Source: CAVQCJ01 sp963771835
GTDB taxonomy: Bacteria; Actinomycetota; Actinomycetes; Prado026
NCBI GenBank assembly: GCA_963771835.1
Contig: CAVYVA010000001.1
Coordinates: forward strand, 1,288,474 to 1,352,473
Length of the DNA stretch: 64,000 nucleotides
Direction of reading: 5' to 3'
In this document: piece after piece, positions 33,561 through 42,208 of the stretch
Position numbering within the stretch: position 1 is the first letter of the stretch
Layout of the letters: every line of letters begins with the position of its first letter
Notes under the pieces: generated by a model
Told to the model about the DNA's origin: nothing
The model's database searches: none
Seen by the model: the letters and a program-made list of their open reading frames with translations, nothing else
Program-made: the position numbers and the translations under genes

Positions 33561-34652
33561 TCAGGCCACCAGGCCGAGCCGGCGCAGCTCGACGGTGAGG
33601 TCGTGCGGGCTGGTGGACGCGCCCATGGCCGCCTCCAGCGTGATGATGCCGTCCCGGATCAGCGCGACCAGGTGCGCGTCGAACGTCTGCATCCCGTAGT
33701 ACGCGCCCTCGCCGATCAGCTGACCGATCGTAGAGGTCTTGTCCGGGTCGGTGATGGCGTCGGCGACGCGGCCGGTGTTGATGGCGATCTCCATCGCGAC
33801 GCAACGACCCAGCCCGTCCGCGCGCTGCACGAGACGCTGGCAGATGATGCCGCGCAGCGCACCCGCGAGGGACAGCCGGACCTGCTTCTGCTCGTGCGGC
33901 GGGAAGAAGTCGATGACCCGGTTGATGGTCTCGGCCGCGTCGGTCGTGTGCAGCGTCGACATGACGAAGTGGCCGGTCTCGGCCGCGGCCAGCGCCGCCT
34001 TCACCGTCTCGGTGTCGCGCATCTCGCCGACCAGGATGACGTCGGGGTCCTGCCGCATCGCGGCGCGCAGCGCGGTGGAGAAGTCGCTCGTGTCGACACG
34101 TACCTCGCGCTGGTTGATCATCGAGAGCTTGTCGAAGTGCAGCACCTCGATCGGGTCCTCGATCGTGACGACGTGCACCTCGCGGTTGTTGTTGATGTGG
34201 TCGATCATGCCCGCGAGCGTCGTCGTCTTCCCGGAGCCGGTGGGGCCGGTGACCAGCACCAGGCCGCGCGGCTCGAGGGCCATCGGCGCGAGCACGGGAG
34301 GCAGGCCGAGGTCCTCGAGCGGGATGGCGCCGACCGACACCCGCCGCAGCACCAGGCCGCACGAGCCACGGGACCGGAAGACGTTGACCCGGAACCGGCC
34401 GACGCCGGGCGAGGAGTGGGCGAAGTCGGCTTCGTTGGTCTTGTGGAACTCCTCGACCAGGTCCGCGCGCAGGATCTCGTTGACGAAGGCCTCGGTGTCG
34501 GCCGGGGTCAGCACCGGGGCCTGCAGCTTGCGCAGGCGACCGTCGATGCGCACCCGCGGCGGGGAGCCCACCTTGCAGTGCAGGTCGGACCCGCCGCACT
34601 CCAGGAGGGCGCGCAGGTACGGCTCGATGGAAGGGTGGGCCTCGGAGGTCAC
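33561..34652 (-). CDS. PilT-type twitching/retraction ATPase
   Basis: A 363-residue secretion ATPase. Seen are the N-terminal GGSDLHCKVGSPPRVRIDG, Walker A GPTGSGKTTTLAGMI near residue 135, the Asp box IEDPIEVLH, and the AIRAGEA-like bihelical region in LSLAGALRGIICQRL. It would power pilus retraction or a related type II/IV machine. The start is set at GTG 34652; upstream codons are not starts. No pilin or assembly genes are near; two HD-domain c-di-GMP-related proteins are about 2 kb away. Confidence 0.85.
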   Translation of the reverse strand: MTSEAHPSIEPYLRALLECGGSDLHCKVGSPPRVRIDGRLRKLQAPVLTPADTEAFVNEILRADLVEEFHKTNEADFAHSSPGVGRFRVNVFRSRGSCGLVLRRVSVGAIPLEDLGLPPVLAPMALEPRGLVLVTGPTGSGKTTTLAGMIDHINNNREVHVVTIEDPIEVLHFDKLSMINQREVRVDTSDFSTALRAAMRQDPDVILVGEMRDTETVKAALAAAETGHFVMSTLHTTDAAETINRVIDFFPPHEQKQVRLSLAGALRGIICQRLVQRADGLGRCVAMEIAINTGRVADAITDPDKTSTIGQLIGEGAYYGMQTFDAHLVALIRDGIITLEAAMGASTSPHDLTVELRRLGLVA

Positions 34653-34710
34653 GAACAGGTCATCGTCGCCAGGGGGCCGGACCTTTACCCCCCGGCTCAG
34701 GTCTACGTGG

Positions 34711-34929
34711 TCAGATCTCCAGGATGACGAGGATGTCGCCCTCCTGGACCACGTCACCCTCCGTGACCGCGACCTCGGTGACGGTCCCGGCCCGCTCCGC
34801 GAGCACGGGGATCTCCATCTTCATCGACTCCAGGATCAGCAGGGTGTCGCCGTCGGCCACCGAGTCGCCGACGACGACGACGATCTTCCAGACGTTCGCG
34901 ACCATCTCGGCCTGGACCTCGTGCGGCAC
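34711..34929 (-). CDS. biotin/lipoyl carrier protein
   Basis: A 72-residue biotinyl domain. The biotin-accepting lysine is in ILESMKMEIPVLAE near residue 38, and the symmetric half reads VTEVAVTEGDVVQEGD. It is the stand-alone carrier that goes with the biotin carboxylase next upstream (65 bp away). The GTG start at 34929 follows GAGGAGCCGAG. An actinobacterial acyl-CoA carboxylase usually has a fused carrier, so this pair may serve another carboxylase. Confidence 0.88.
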   Translation of the reverse strand: MPHEVQAEMVANVWKIVVVVGDSVADGDTLLILESMKMEIPVLAERAGTVTEVAVTEGDVVQEGDILVILEI

Positions 34930-34993
34930 CTCGGCTCCTCACCCTGCTCCCGACCCGGCCGGCTCCGGCCCGACTGCCGTCGCCAAGCGGACC

Positions 34994-36365
34994 CTACTCC
35001 GCACCCACGCCCCGGTCCGGCCGGGTCGAGCGCATGGCGTCGACCAGCCCCGTGTCGTATCGGCCGGAGACGAAGCGGGGGTCGGACAGCAGCTCGGTGA
35101 AGAACGGGAGGTTGCACTTCGGCCCGGCCACGTCGAAGTCCGCGACCGCCGCGCGGGCCCGGGCCAGTGCCTGCGCCCGGTCCTGCCCGTGCACGACCAG
35201 CTTGGCCAGCAACGGGTCGTAGTGCGGCGTGACCAGGTCGCCCGCCTGGTAGCCGGAGTCGACCCGGATCCCGAGGCCGTGCGGCTCGTGCCAGGCGGTG
35301 ATCAGACCGGGCCCGGGCAGGAAGCGCACCGGATCCTCCGCGTAGACGCGCAGCTCGATCGCGTGCCCCGACGCGGTGAGCGTGTCCGGGTCGAACGTGA
35401 CCGCCTCCCCCGCCGCGATGCGCAGCTGCTGCTCGACAAGGTCGACCCCGGTGACCATCTCGGTGACCGGGTGCTCGACCTGCAGGCGGGTGTTCATCTC
35501 GAGGAAGACGAAGTCGCCGGCCACCGGGTCGACGAGACACTCGACGGTCCCCGCGCCGCGGTAGCCGACCGCCTCGCCGGCGCGGACCGCCGCCGCGAGC
35601 ATCCGGGCCCGCAGCGCGTCGCCGACCCCCGGGGACGGGGTCTCCTCGGCCACCTTCTGGTGCCGCCGCTGGACCGAGCAGTCGCGCTCCCCGAGCGTGA
35701 CGACCCGGCCGTCGGCCAGCCCCAGCACCTGGACCTCGACGTGCCTGGCGCCGGCGATGTACCGCTCGAGCAGCACGGCGGGGTCGCCGAAGAAGCGCTC
35801 CGCCCGCGACCGCGCCGTTTCGAACGCGGCCCGCAGGGCGGCCTCGTCGGTGGCCACCGACATCCCGATCCCGCCGCCGCCGGCCGACGCCTTCACCATC
35901 ACGGGGTAGCCGATGGCCGACGCCGCCAGGACCGCTGAACCCACGTCGGACAGCGGCTCGGTCGAACCGGGAGCGACCGGGACGCCCGCTGCGCTCATCA
36001 GGTTGCGCGCGCTGACCTTGTCGCCCATCAGCTCGATCGACTCCGGGTCCGGCCCGACCCAGACGAACCCGGCCGCGCGCACCGCCCGGGCGAACGCCGC
36101 GCTCTCGGACAGGAACCCGTAGCCGGGGTGTACGGCGTCGACCCTCATCTCGCGGGCGGCGCGCAGCACAGCAGTCGGAGTCGAGGTAGCTCTGCGCGGG
36201 AGGGGCCGGTCCGAGCCGCACCGCGTGGTCGGCCTCGGCGACGTGCAGGGCGTCGGCGTCGGCATCGCTGTACACCGCGACCGTGCGGATCCCCAGGTGC
36301 CGGGCCGTGCGCAGCACCCGGCGGGCGATCTCTGAGCGGTTGGCGACCAGCAGGGACCCGATCAC
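34994..36365 (-). CDS. biotin carboxylase subunit, frameshifted near N-terminus
   Basis: ATP-grasp biotin carboxylase of about 456 residues. The N-terminus LLVANRSEIARRVLRTA is normal, then the frame breaks near 36172 (an extra T in GACTCCGACTGCTG) and continues in the next frame with AVHPGYGFLSESAAF, VMVKASAGGGGIGM (P-loop near residue 165), FLEMNTRLQVEHPVTE (carboxylase active site near 290) and CNLPFFTELLSDPRF at the end. It forms, with the small carrier downstream, the biotin-dependent half of an acyl-CoA or similar carboxylase; no carboxyltransferase is in the window. Confidence 0.88.
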
Positions 36366-36383
36366 CCCGGCGACCCTAGCGGC

Positions 36384-37691
36384 CTAGAGCCCCAGCCGCT
36401 GCTGCCGCTCGACCACGCGGGCGAGGCTGCTGACGACCCGCGGGTCGTAGTCGTAGGCCATCGACAGCCGCAGCCGTTCCAGCGCCTCGAGGCGGCGGAC
36501 GCTCTCGCGCGAGTCGCCGACGAGGTCGTCGTACGCGTTGGCCGCCTTGATGATGCGGCTGGCCAGCGGGAGCGTGCCGTCGACCGTCTCGTGCGGGCGG
36601 CGGTACGGGTCGGCCTGGCGCTCGACGATGTCGGCGACGCGCTCGAGGACGCCGGTCTGCCGGATGACCTGGGCGCCCATCTCGGCGATGTACCGCTGCT
36701 CGCTGACACCGGCCATCACGGTCGCACCACCGGGGATCGGCTCGGTGAGCGAGAGCTGGCCGAGGTCGTGCATCAGCGCCGCGTACTCCAGGTCCACCAG
36801 CTCGGAGTCGGTCATGCCGAGCTCGCGGCCGACCGCGAGCGAGAGCTCGCTGACGCGGCGGGAGTGGCCCGTCTCGGTGTAACCACCGACCTCGGTCACC
36901 CGCGACAGCGAGCGGATGGTCTGCGCGTACGTCTGCTTGATCCCCGCGTAGCGGCGCACCGAGAACTGCGTGAGGAGCAGCGGGACCACGAAGACCGGGA
37001 TCGCCCACATCTTCATCACCTGGGCGGCGAGCGCGATGAGCACGCCGGTCGCGCCGATCGCCGACCCCAGTCCCACCAACGAGCGCAGCTCGCTGCGCAG
37101 GGACGACACGTACGGAGCACGGTCGCGGTCCGCCCGTACCAGCGCAGCCACCCCGGCCTCGAACAGTCCCGCGAGCACCGCGATGAGCACCATGACCACC
37201 GCGAGCTCGGCCTGGCCGTGGTCCTTGACCTGCTCGAGCCGACCCAGGACACCCTGCCCGCCGTCGTACAACGGACGGAACAGCACCGCGGCGAGCGCGA
37301 CCGCGAGCACCCGCCGGGCGAGCACGTCCAGCCCGATCTGACGACCGGCCACGACGTGCGGCACCGCGCCGACCATGCCGGCGAGCGCCGTGACCGACAC
37401 GACGTCGGCGACCGTGTGCGTCGTCGGGGTGCCACCCCAGGAGCCGAGCAGCGCGTACGCCAGCGCGGCTGCGGCGGCGATCGGCGCCGCCTCGCCGTCA
37501 CCGGGGAGGCTGATGCGGACGACCTCGCCGAGCGCGATGAAGATCGCGAACGCGATGGCGATGCCGATGCCGCGCCGGTCCGGGTGCGCGTTCATCGCCG
37601 AGACGATGGAGATGACGGTGACCATAAGGGCCGCGCTGATGACCAGGGCGGTCCCGCGGGCGTCGTCGATGCGGCGCAGCGCCTGGGTCAT
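36384..37691 (-). CDS. membrane protein with degenerate HD phosphohydrolase domain
   Basis: A 435-residue protein with about six to seven transmembrane helices in residues 15-245, then an HD-type domain (GHSRRVSELSL, ALMHDLGQL near residues 275-305). The HD pair and neighbouring His are partly kept, but the GYP motif is absent; RQADPYRRPHETVDG stands where it would be. It may sense a ligand through the membrane domain and turn over a cyclic nucleotide. The start overlaps the next gene upstream by four bases (ATGA), so the two HD genes are coupled. Confidence 0.75.
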   Translation of the reverse strand: MTQALRRIDDARGTALVISAALMVTVISIVSAMNAHPDRRGIGIAIAFAIFIALGEVVRISLPGDGEAAPIAAAAALAYALLGSWGGTPTTHTVADVVSVTALAGMVGAVPHVVAGRQIGLDVLARRVLAVALAAVLFRPLYDGGQGVLGRLEQVKDHGQAELAVVMVLIAVLAGLFEAGVAALVRADRDRAPYVSSLRSELRSLVGLGSAIGATGVLIALAAQVMKMWAIPVFVVPLLLTQFSVRRYAGIKQTYAQTIRSLSRVTEVGGYTETGHSRRVSELSLAVGRELGMTDSELVDLEYAALMHDLGQLSLTEPIPGGATVMAGVSEQRYIAEMGAQVIRQTGVLERVADIVERQADPYRRPHETVDGTLPLASRIIKAANAYDDLVGDSRESVRRLEALERLRLSMAYDYDPRVVSSLARVVERQQRLGL

Positions 37692-39052
37692 GCCCGGTCC
37701 TCGCCGGTCGTCACGACGAAGGCCGGGTCGTCGTGGTCGGCGAACGATGCCTGGGCCGCGTCAAGGAACTCGTCGGCGTCGGCGCCCGGCACCTCGGTAC
37801 GCGCCCACGGCTCGCGGGAGAGCGCCTGCACGAGCGCATCGACCATCCGCGGGTCGAACTGCGTGCCCTTGCAGCGCTGCAGCTCCGCGACGGCCTCCGC
37901 CACCTCGCGTGCGCCACGGTACGAACGCGTCGACGTCATCGAGTCGAACGCGTCGGCCACGGCGATGACGCGGGCGAACTCCGGGATCTGCGCGCCCTTG
38001 AGCCCCATCGGGTAACCGGTGCCGTCCATGCGCTCGTGGTGGTGCAGGATCCCCTTGAACGCCTCGTCGAGGAACTCGATGTCGCTGAGCATCTCCAGGC
38101 CGCGCACCGGGTGCAGCTTGATCGCGGCGTACTCGTCCTCGGTCAGACCGCCGGTCTTCTGCAGCAGCTTGGTCGGCACGCCGAGCTTGCCCACGTCGTG
38201 CAGGATCCCGGCGTGACGCAGCGTCTTCACCCGGTCCTCGCGCATGCCGATCACCCGGGCGACCATGACCGAGGCGGTGGCCACGCGCTCGCTGTGGCCA
38301 CGGGTGTATCTGTCCTTGGTCTCCACCGCCTGGACCAGCGCCGAGATCGTGGACTGGTAGGCGACCTCCTCCGCGGAGAACTGCGAGAACGCCCAGCGCG
38401 CGACCAACAGCGGGAGCAGGAGCAGCAGCGCGGACAGCGGTCCGATGCCGACGCCGACCCACAGCACCGCCATCAGCAGACCGAAGATCCCGTAGCCGAG
38501 GTACGACACGACGGACTTCTGGATCGCGCCGGCCAGCACCTCGCTGGGGCGCAGCCTGAGCCGTCAGCGCAGATCACCGCGGTCACGAGCAGGCGCGTTG
38601 GCGACGCAGTGCGTGACGTCGGCCGACCAGCACCGGCCACAGGACGCGCGGGAAGTCGCCGGCGGCGAGATGGCCGACGGGGCCGCCGAGAGCGACGTAG
38701 ACGCCGCCGGCGACGAACGCGCACAGCGCGGACTGGGCCCCGTTGAACAGACGCTTGACGGGTTCTTCGTGCGGGAGGCTGAACAGCCTGCAGGCGCCAA
38801 CGAGCGTCGCACCCCACGGGCCCACGATCATCAACGACGCGAGCGCGAACGAGCTGCCCATGCCCAGCACGACTGCGTTCGGCGTCGTCTCCGTTCGACC
38901 GCGAGTCGAGCGCGACGTACATGACCGCGAGAACGAGCACCGAGCAGGATCTGGAACTGCGAGTGGTGCCGGACCGCGCCGACGACCAGCCAGGAGGGCC
39001 GCGGCGATGACTGCGCAGACGTAGAGCCGGGCGGGACGCCGAGTCCCTTCAT
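37688..39052 (-). CDS. membrane HD-GYP phosphodiesterase, multiply frameshifted N-terminus
   Basis: c-di-GMP phosphodiesterase-type protein. The intact C-terminal 284 codons (37688-38539) hold GHSERVATAS, the HD pair in GILHDVGKLGVP and the GYP motif HHERMDGTGYPMGLKG. The N-terminal membrane part continues upstream in changing frames: about 38560 (VLTAVI), 38900 (VMYVALDS), 38960 and 39040; pieces read ARLYVCAVIAAALLA, VVGAVRHHSQFQIL and GMGSSFALASLMIVGPW. ATG 39052 (MKGLGVPPG) is the likely start. Four or more frame changes in 500 bp may be true decay or poor sequence. Confidence 0.75.
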
Positions 39053-39074
39053 CCGCCGCCCCTCCAGGTGGCGC

Positions 39075-39100
39075 GAAGAGCGGGACAGGGATCGGCAGCG
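39075..39100. repeat. 26-bp inverted repeat, left arm
   Basis: Exact reverse complement of 39320-39345, the two arms spanning 271 bp, ending 23 bases upstream of the HD-GYP start codon. No target-site duplication is seen. Confidence 0.8.
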
Positions 39101-39126
39101 GCGATAGTCCTTGGGGCTCGGCTGAC

Positions 39127-39192
39127 TCAGGCCCAGTTCCAACCGGCCGTCTCGGTAAGGAAGCGCTCGACAGCGGCCGCAATCTTGTTCAT
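39127..39192 (-). CDS. possible 21-residue small protein
   Basis: The frame MNKIAAAVERFLTETAGWNW followed by Ala has a ribosome site (GAGGTGA) 8 bases before the ATG and reads as an amphipathic helix with a Trp-rich tail. It is inside the 26-bp inverted repeats. Family unknown. Confidence 0.35.
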   Translation of the reverse strand: MNKIAAAVERFLTETAGWNWA

Positions 39193-39319
39193 AGGGTTTA
39201 TCACCTCGACGATTCACGTCACGGGCGCCGCTAAGGCCCGTGCGAGATCCGCTCCGCTTAAGGTGATCTGTCGTGCAGTGTGCTGTCGAAGGACCTCGGA
39301 AGGAGGTCCTCCAGAGTCG

Positions 39320-39345
39320 CGCTGCCGATCCCTGTCCCGCTCTTC
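39320..39345. repeat. 26-bp inverted repeat, right arm
   Basis: Partner of 39075-39100; reads CGCTGCCGATCCCTGTCC and then CGCTCTTC. All 26 positions pair. Confidence 0.8.
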
Positions 39346-39650
39346 AGTTGTCGCTGACCCCTTCGCGCGGGGCGTCTCGCCCCGCACCAAACCAGACGAA
39401 CGGGCCATCAGCGCCCAATTCGTGTACCCGAGTGAAGGGTGTGGCGAAAGTTCGCGTCAAGTGTCTGGACAGTAACTGCGGGTGAACGGGCGACATTCGA
39501 GACCTTCGGGCCATACCGGCCTAGTCATTTCGGACCAGATGATGCACCGTCTGAGGGAGCCCCCACACCGATGCATCGCCGCGTGGCCGGGGATGTCCTA
39601 ACCTGCGGATAACCCGGGGGCGGGGTGGATCCGAGCGGAGGACGTGGGGG

Positions 39651-40251
39651 ATGGCCACGAGGCGGTCGCGTGAGGCGGCCTTGTCCGACCTTGTCGCAGG
39701 GCTGCTGGACGCCCGCCTCGACCCGGCCACCGAACGTTTCGACGCCGAGCTCGCCGCCGCTGAGGAAGACGGCCGGATCGACCCGCAGACGGCCAAGGTG
39801 CTGCGCTGGTGGCAGCGCGAGGCCCTGCGCGCCCTCGTCGAGCACGGCCGTGTCGTCCTGCCGCCGACCCTGCTCGCACTCGAGCAGGCCGCGGCCGGAG
39901 CCGACCGCGAGGCCGAGGCCTCGGCCGCGTCCTGGGCCAGAGCGGTCGCCGACGAGGGCGACCACGACGGCGGCACGCCACCGGGCGGCGGCCGGCGCTC
40001 GACCGAGCGCGACCACGGGGCCCCCGCGGTGTGGCGGCCGTCCGAGGTCGACGTGCGGGACTCCGCAGCGGACGAAGGCTACGCCGAGGACGCCGAGGAC
40101 GCCGAGGACGCCCAGGACGCCGAGGGCGGCGCCCAGCGCCGATGACACCGACTCGCCGGAGCCGCCGTTGACCCCGCCCGCCGATCTGTCCGAGCATCGG
40201 CGCAGACTGTTGGTCGCCGGACTGACCAGGGTCCGCAGCAACCAGCACTAG
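39651..40251 (+). CDS. acidic repeat protein of unknown function, probably frameshifted
   Basis: Begins MATRRSREAALSDLVAGLLD and continues with a coherent alpha-helical region (AKVLRWWQREALRALVEHG, residues 48-66), then a Gly/Asp-rich tail ending at 40145 after the repeat EDAEDAEDAQDAE. In the next frame the end DDTDSPEPPLTPPADLSE then RRRLLVAGL is more natural and stops at 40251, so an indel in the 9-bp repeat at about 40083-40118 is likely. No family is recognised. A GTGGGGG site precedes the ATG. Confidence 0.55.
40083..40121 (+). repeat. 9-bp GAGGACGCC tandem repeat
   Basis: About four units of GCCGAGGAC with one variant (CAG for GAG), encoding Glu-Asp-Ala; a likely slippage site and the probable place of the frame break in the surrounding gene. 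Confidence 0.7.
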
Positions 40252-40331
40252 GCAGCAGCACCGAACTACCGGGACCATCGAAGCTCCGCTCGACCGACCA
40301 GCCAGCACCGCCCGAGAGGACCCGCCGCGCC

Positions 40332-41003
40332 GTGCCAACCCTGCGCCTGCTCCCGGAGTTCGAGGACGAGCTCAAGCGCCTGCCCGGGATCATCGCCGCG
40401 AGCGTGGTCACCGGACCGGACGCCGTCCCCAACGAGATCCACGTCCTCGCCGAGCCCGGCAAGCCGCCCAAGCAGGTCGTCCGCGACGTGCAGTCGTTCG
40501 CCATGCTCAAGCTCGGACTCGACATCGACCACCGCATCGTCAGCGTCGTGCAGATCGGCAACGACGACTTCGGCGTGCTCGTCCAGCACGACGACGACGC
40601 CGACCAGCTGGAGCTCGACCCCAACCTGCCCCGGCCGGCGATCGGGTCGATCATGGTCCGGACCGCGGGGAACGAGGCCGAGGCGCTGGTCACCGTGGCC
40701 GCCACGGGCGGTCACCTCTTCGACGGCCGGGCGGTCGGCCCGAGCGGCGCGGCGCACCGCTGCCGGCTGGTGGCGCAGGCCACGCTCAACGCGCTCGAGG
40801 AGCTGCTCGGCAGCACGGCGAGCGTGGAGTCGGCCCAGGTCGTCGCCGCCGGCGCCCGGGACGTGGCGATGACCGTGCTCACCGTGCTGGTCCCGCGGCT
40901 CGGCGAGCAGCTGCTCACCGGCAGCGCGCTGGTTCGCGGTGACGAGAGCGAGGCCGTGGCCCGCTCGGTCCTGGACGCACTGAATCGCCGGCTGGCCGGC
41001 TGA
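40332..41003 (+). CDS. conserved protein of unknown function
   Basis: A 223-residue protein with a two-part layout: residues 1-85 (LRLLPEFEDELKRLPGIIAAS, NEIHVLAEPGKPPKQVVRDVQS) resemble an ACT-like or secreted-binding fold, and residues 90-220 repeat a similar beta-alpha pattern (SIMVRTAGNEAEALVTVAATG, ATLNALEELL, LTVLVPRLGEQLLTGSALV). It may be an internally duplicated regulatory domain. I do not recognise a function. The GTG at 40332 is the first start in the frame. Confidence 0.6.
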   Translation: MPTLRLLPEFEDELKRLPGIIAASVVTGPDAVPNEIHVLAEPGKPPKQVVRDVQSFAMLKLGLDIDHRIVSVVQIGNDDFGVLVQHDDDADQLELDPNLPRPAIGSIMVRTAGNEAEALVTVAATGGHLFDGRAVGPSGAAHRCRLVAQATLNALEELLGSTASVESAQVVAAGARDVAMTVLTVLVPRLGEQLLTGSALVRGDESEAVARSVLDALNRRLAG

Positions 41004-41062
41004 GGCCGCCGGCACGGCGTGGGACACTGGTCCGCCACCCGACCAGACAGGGAGTCCCGAGC

Positions 41063-41137
41063 ATGAGCAAGCGCGCCCGCAAGCGTCGCGACCGCAAGAA
41101 GAGCGGCGCCAACCACGGCAACCGCCCCAACGCCTGA
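41063..41137 (+). CDS. ribosomal protein bL37
   Basis: A 24-residue, very basic peptide, MSKRARKRRDRKKSGANHGN then RPNA. It matches the tiny actinobacterial large-subunit protein bL37 seen in mycobacterial ribosomes (same length, KKRDRK and ANHGKRPN core). The ATG follows GGGAG 11 bases upstream. It is missed by most gene finders because of its size. Confidence 0.8.
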   Translation: MSKRARKRRDRKKSGANHGNRPNA

Positions 41138-41180
41138 CCGCTCAGAACCCGGTCAGCGCCGCCCCCGGCGGCCGGCCGGC

Positions 41181-41465
41181 TCAGTCGGAGCGGTACTCCA
41201 CGTAGCCCAGCTCGACCTGGACCTGCTGGATCCGCGTCACGATCTTCAGCCGCAGCGACTCCGGGGCCCGGTCGGACCCGCAGCACCGCGCGACGAGCTG
41301 CTTGACCTCCTGCTCGATGCCGAACTGGCGCAGGCACGGCGAGCACTCGTCGAGGTGCTCGCGGATCTTGTGCTTGCCGTCCTCGTCGAGCTCACCGTCG
41401 AGGAAGCTGTAGACGACCTCGAGCACCTCGGAGCAGTCGGTCTCGTGCGGCTGGCCGCAGCTCAT
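41181..41465 (-). CDS. rsrA: mycothiol-type zinc anti-sigma factor RsrA
   Basis: A 94-residue ZAS-family anti-sigma factor. The zinc/redox motif is HLDECSPC (His-x3-Cys-x2-Cys) near residue 37, with an upstream Cys in CGQPHETDCSEV and a further CC near residue 61. On disulfide formation it releases SigR. Its ATG overlaps the sigR stop (ATGA), which fixes both the start and the partner. Confidence 0.93.
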   Translation of the reverse strand: MSCGQPHETDCSEVLEVVYSFLDGELDEDGKHKIREHLDECSPCLRQFGIEQEVKQLVARCCGSDRAPESLRLKIVTRIQQVQVELGYVEYRSD

Positions 41466-42094
41466 GAGCCCTCCCCGGACGGTGATCCGGAGCCGGCGGG
41501 GATCAGGCCCCGCTCGGCCGCGTACTCCTCCAGCAGGTCGCGCAGCTGGCGCCGACCGCGGTGCAGGCGTGACATCACCGTGCCGATCGGCGTCCCCATG
41601 ATGTCTGCAATCTCTTTGTATGCGAAGCCCTCGACGTCGGCGAGGTAGACAGCGATCCGGAAGTCCTCCGGGATCGACTGCAGGGCTTCCTTGACGTCGG
41701 AGTCCGGGAGCCGGTCGAGCGCCTCCGCCTCGGCCGAGCGCAGACCGGTCGAGGTGTGCGACTCGGCCCGCGCGAGCTGCCAGTCCTCGATGTCCTCGGA
41801 GGCGCTCTGCTGCGGCTCGCGCTGCCGCTTGCGGTACGAGTTGATGAACGTGTTGGTGAGGATGCGGTACAGCCAGGCCTTGAGGTTGGTGCCCTCGGTG
41901 AACTGGTGGAAGGCGGCGAACGCCTTCACGAACGTCTCCTGGACCAGGTCCTCGGCGTCGGCCGGGTTGCGGGTCATCCGCAGCGCCGCGGCGTACAGCT
42001 GGTCGAGGAAGGGCAGCGCGTCGCGCTCGAACCGTGCGGACCGCTGATCCGGGGTCTCCTCGACCGGACCCACCTCCTCGGAAGACGTGCGCAT
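41462..42094 (-). CDS. sigR: redox-responsive ECF sigma factor SigR
   Basis: A 210-residue ECF sigma factor. Region 2 reads DAEDLVQETFVKAFAAFHQF and NLKAWLYRILTNTFIN, region 4 LQSIPEDFRIAVYLADVEGF with recognition helix YKEIADIMGTPIGTVMSRLHRGR. It directs thioredoxin and mycothiol genes by family. ATG 42094 (MRTSSEEVGPV) is used; a longer start near 42169 is possible, since sigR in Streptomyces has two. A GGAAG-N18-GTT promoter lies just upstream, so it likely activates itself. Confidence 0.93.
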   Translation of the reverse strand: MRTSSEEVGPVEETPDQRSARFERDALPFLDQLYAAALRMTRNPADAEDLVQETFVKAFAAFHQFTEGTNLKAWLYRILTNTFINSYRKRQREPQQSASEDIEDWQLARAESHTSTGLRSAEAEALDRLPDSDVKEALQSIPEDFRIAVYLADVEGFAYKEIADIMGTPIGTVMSRLHRGRRQLRDLLEEYAAERGLIPAGSGSPSGEGS

Positions 42095-42177
42095 CGGGGA
42101 CACAGCCGAGGATACCGGCCACTCGGGCCAGTCGAGCGGGGACGGTCGCGTCCCGGGATGTACCAGCACGCCGGGAG

Positions 42178-42203
42178 AACGCGGCGGTCCGCGCAGTTCT
42201 TCC
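42178..42203 (-). promoter_or_regulatory. SigR-type promoter upstream of sigR
   Basis: On the minus strand GGAAG at 42203-42199 is followed after exactly 18 bases by GTT at 42180-42178. The SigR consensus is GGAAT-N18-GTT, so one base differs. It lies 84 bases upstream of the sigR ATG. Confidence 0.6.
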
Positions 42204-42208
42204 CGTGT

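Larger units (their letters stand above)
39053..39650. other. intergenic region with inverted repeats and small frames
   Basis: A 598-bp stretch with a perfect 26-bp inverted repeat (39075-39100 and 39320-39345), a 21-residue frame with a good ribosome site (39127-39192, minus), and a weaker 64-residue minus frame at 39214-39408 (C-terminal LSGADLARALAAPVT). Nothing else gene-like was seen. A c-di-GMP riboswitch was looked for upstream of the HD-GYP gene and not found. Confidence 0.4.

Noticed and set aside
39053..39650. c-di-GMP riboswitch upstream of the HD-GYP gene.
   Set aside because: The expected conserved GEMM core and tetraloop/receptor pairing were not found by eye in the minus-strand leader.
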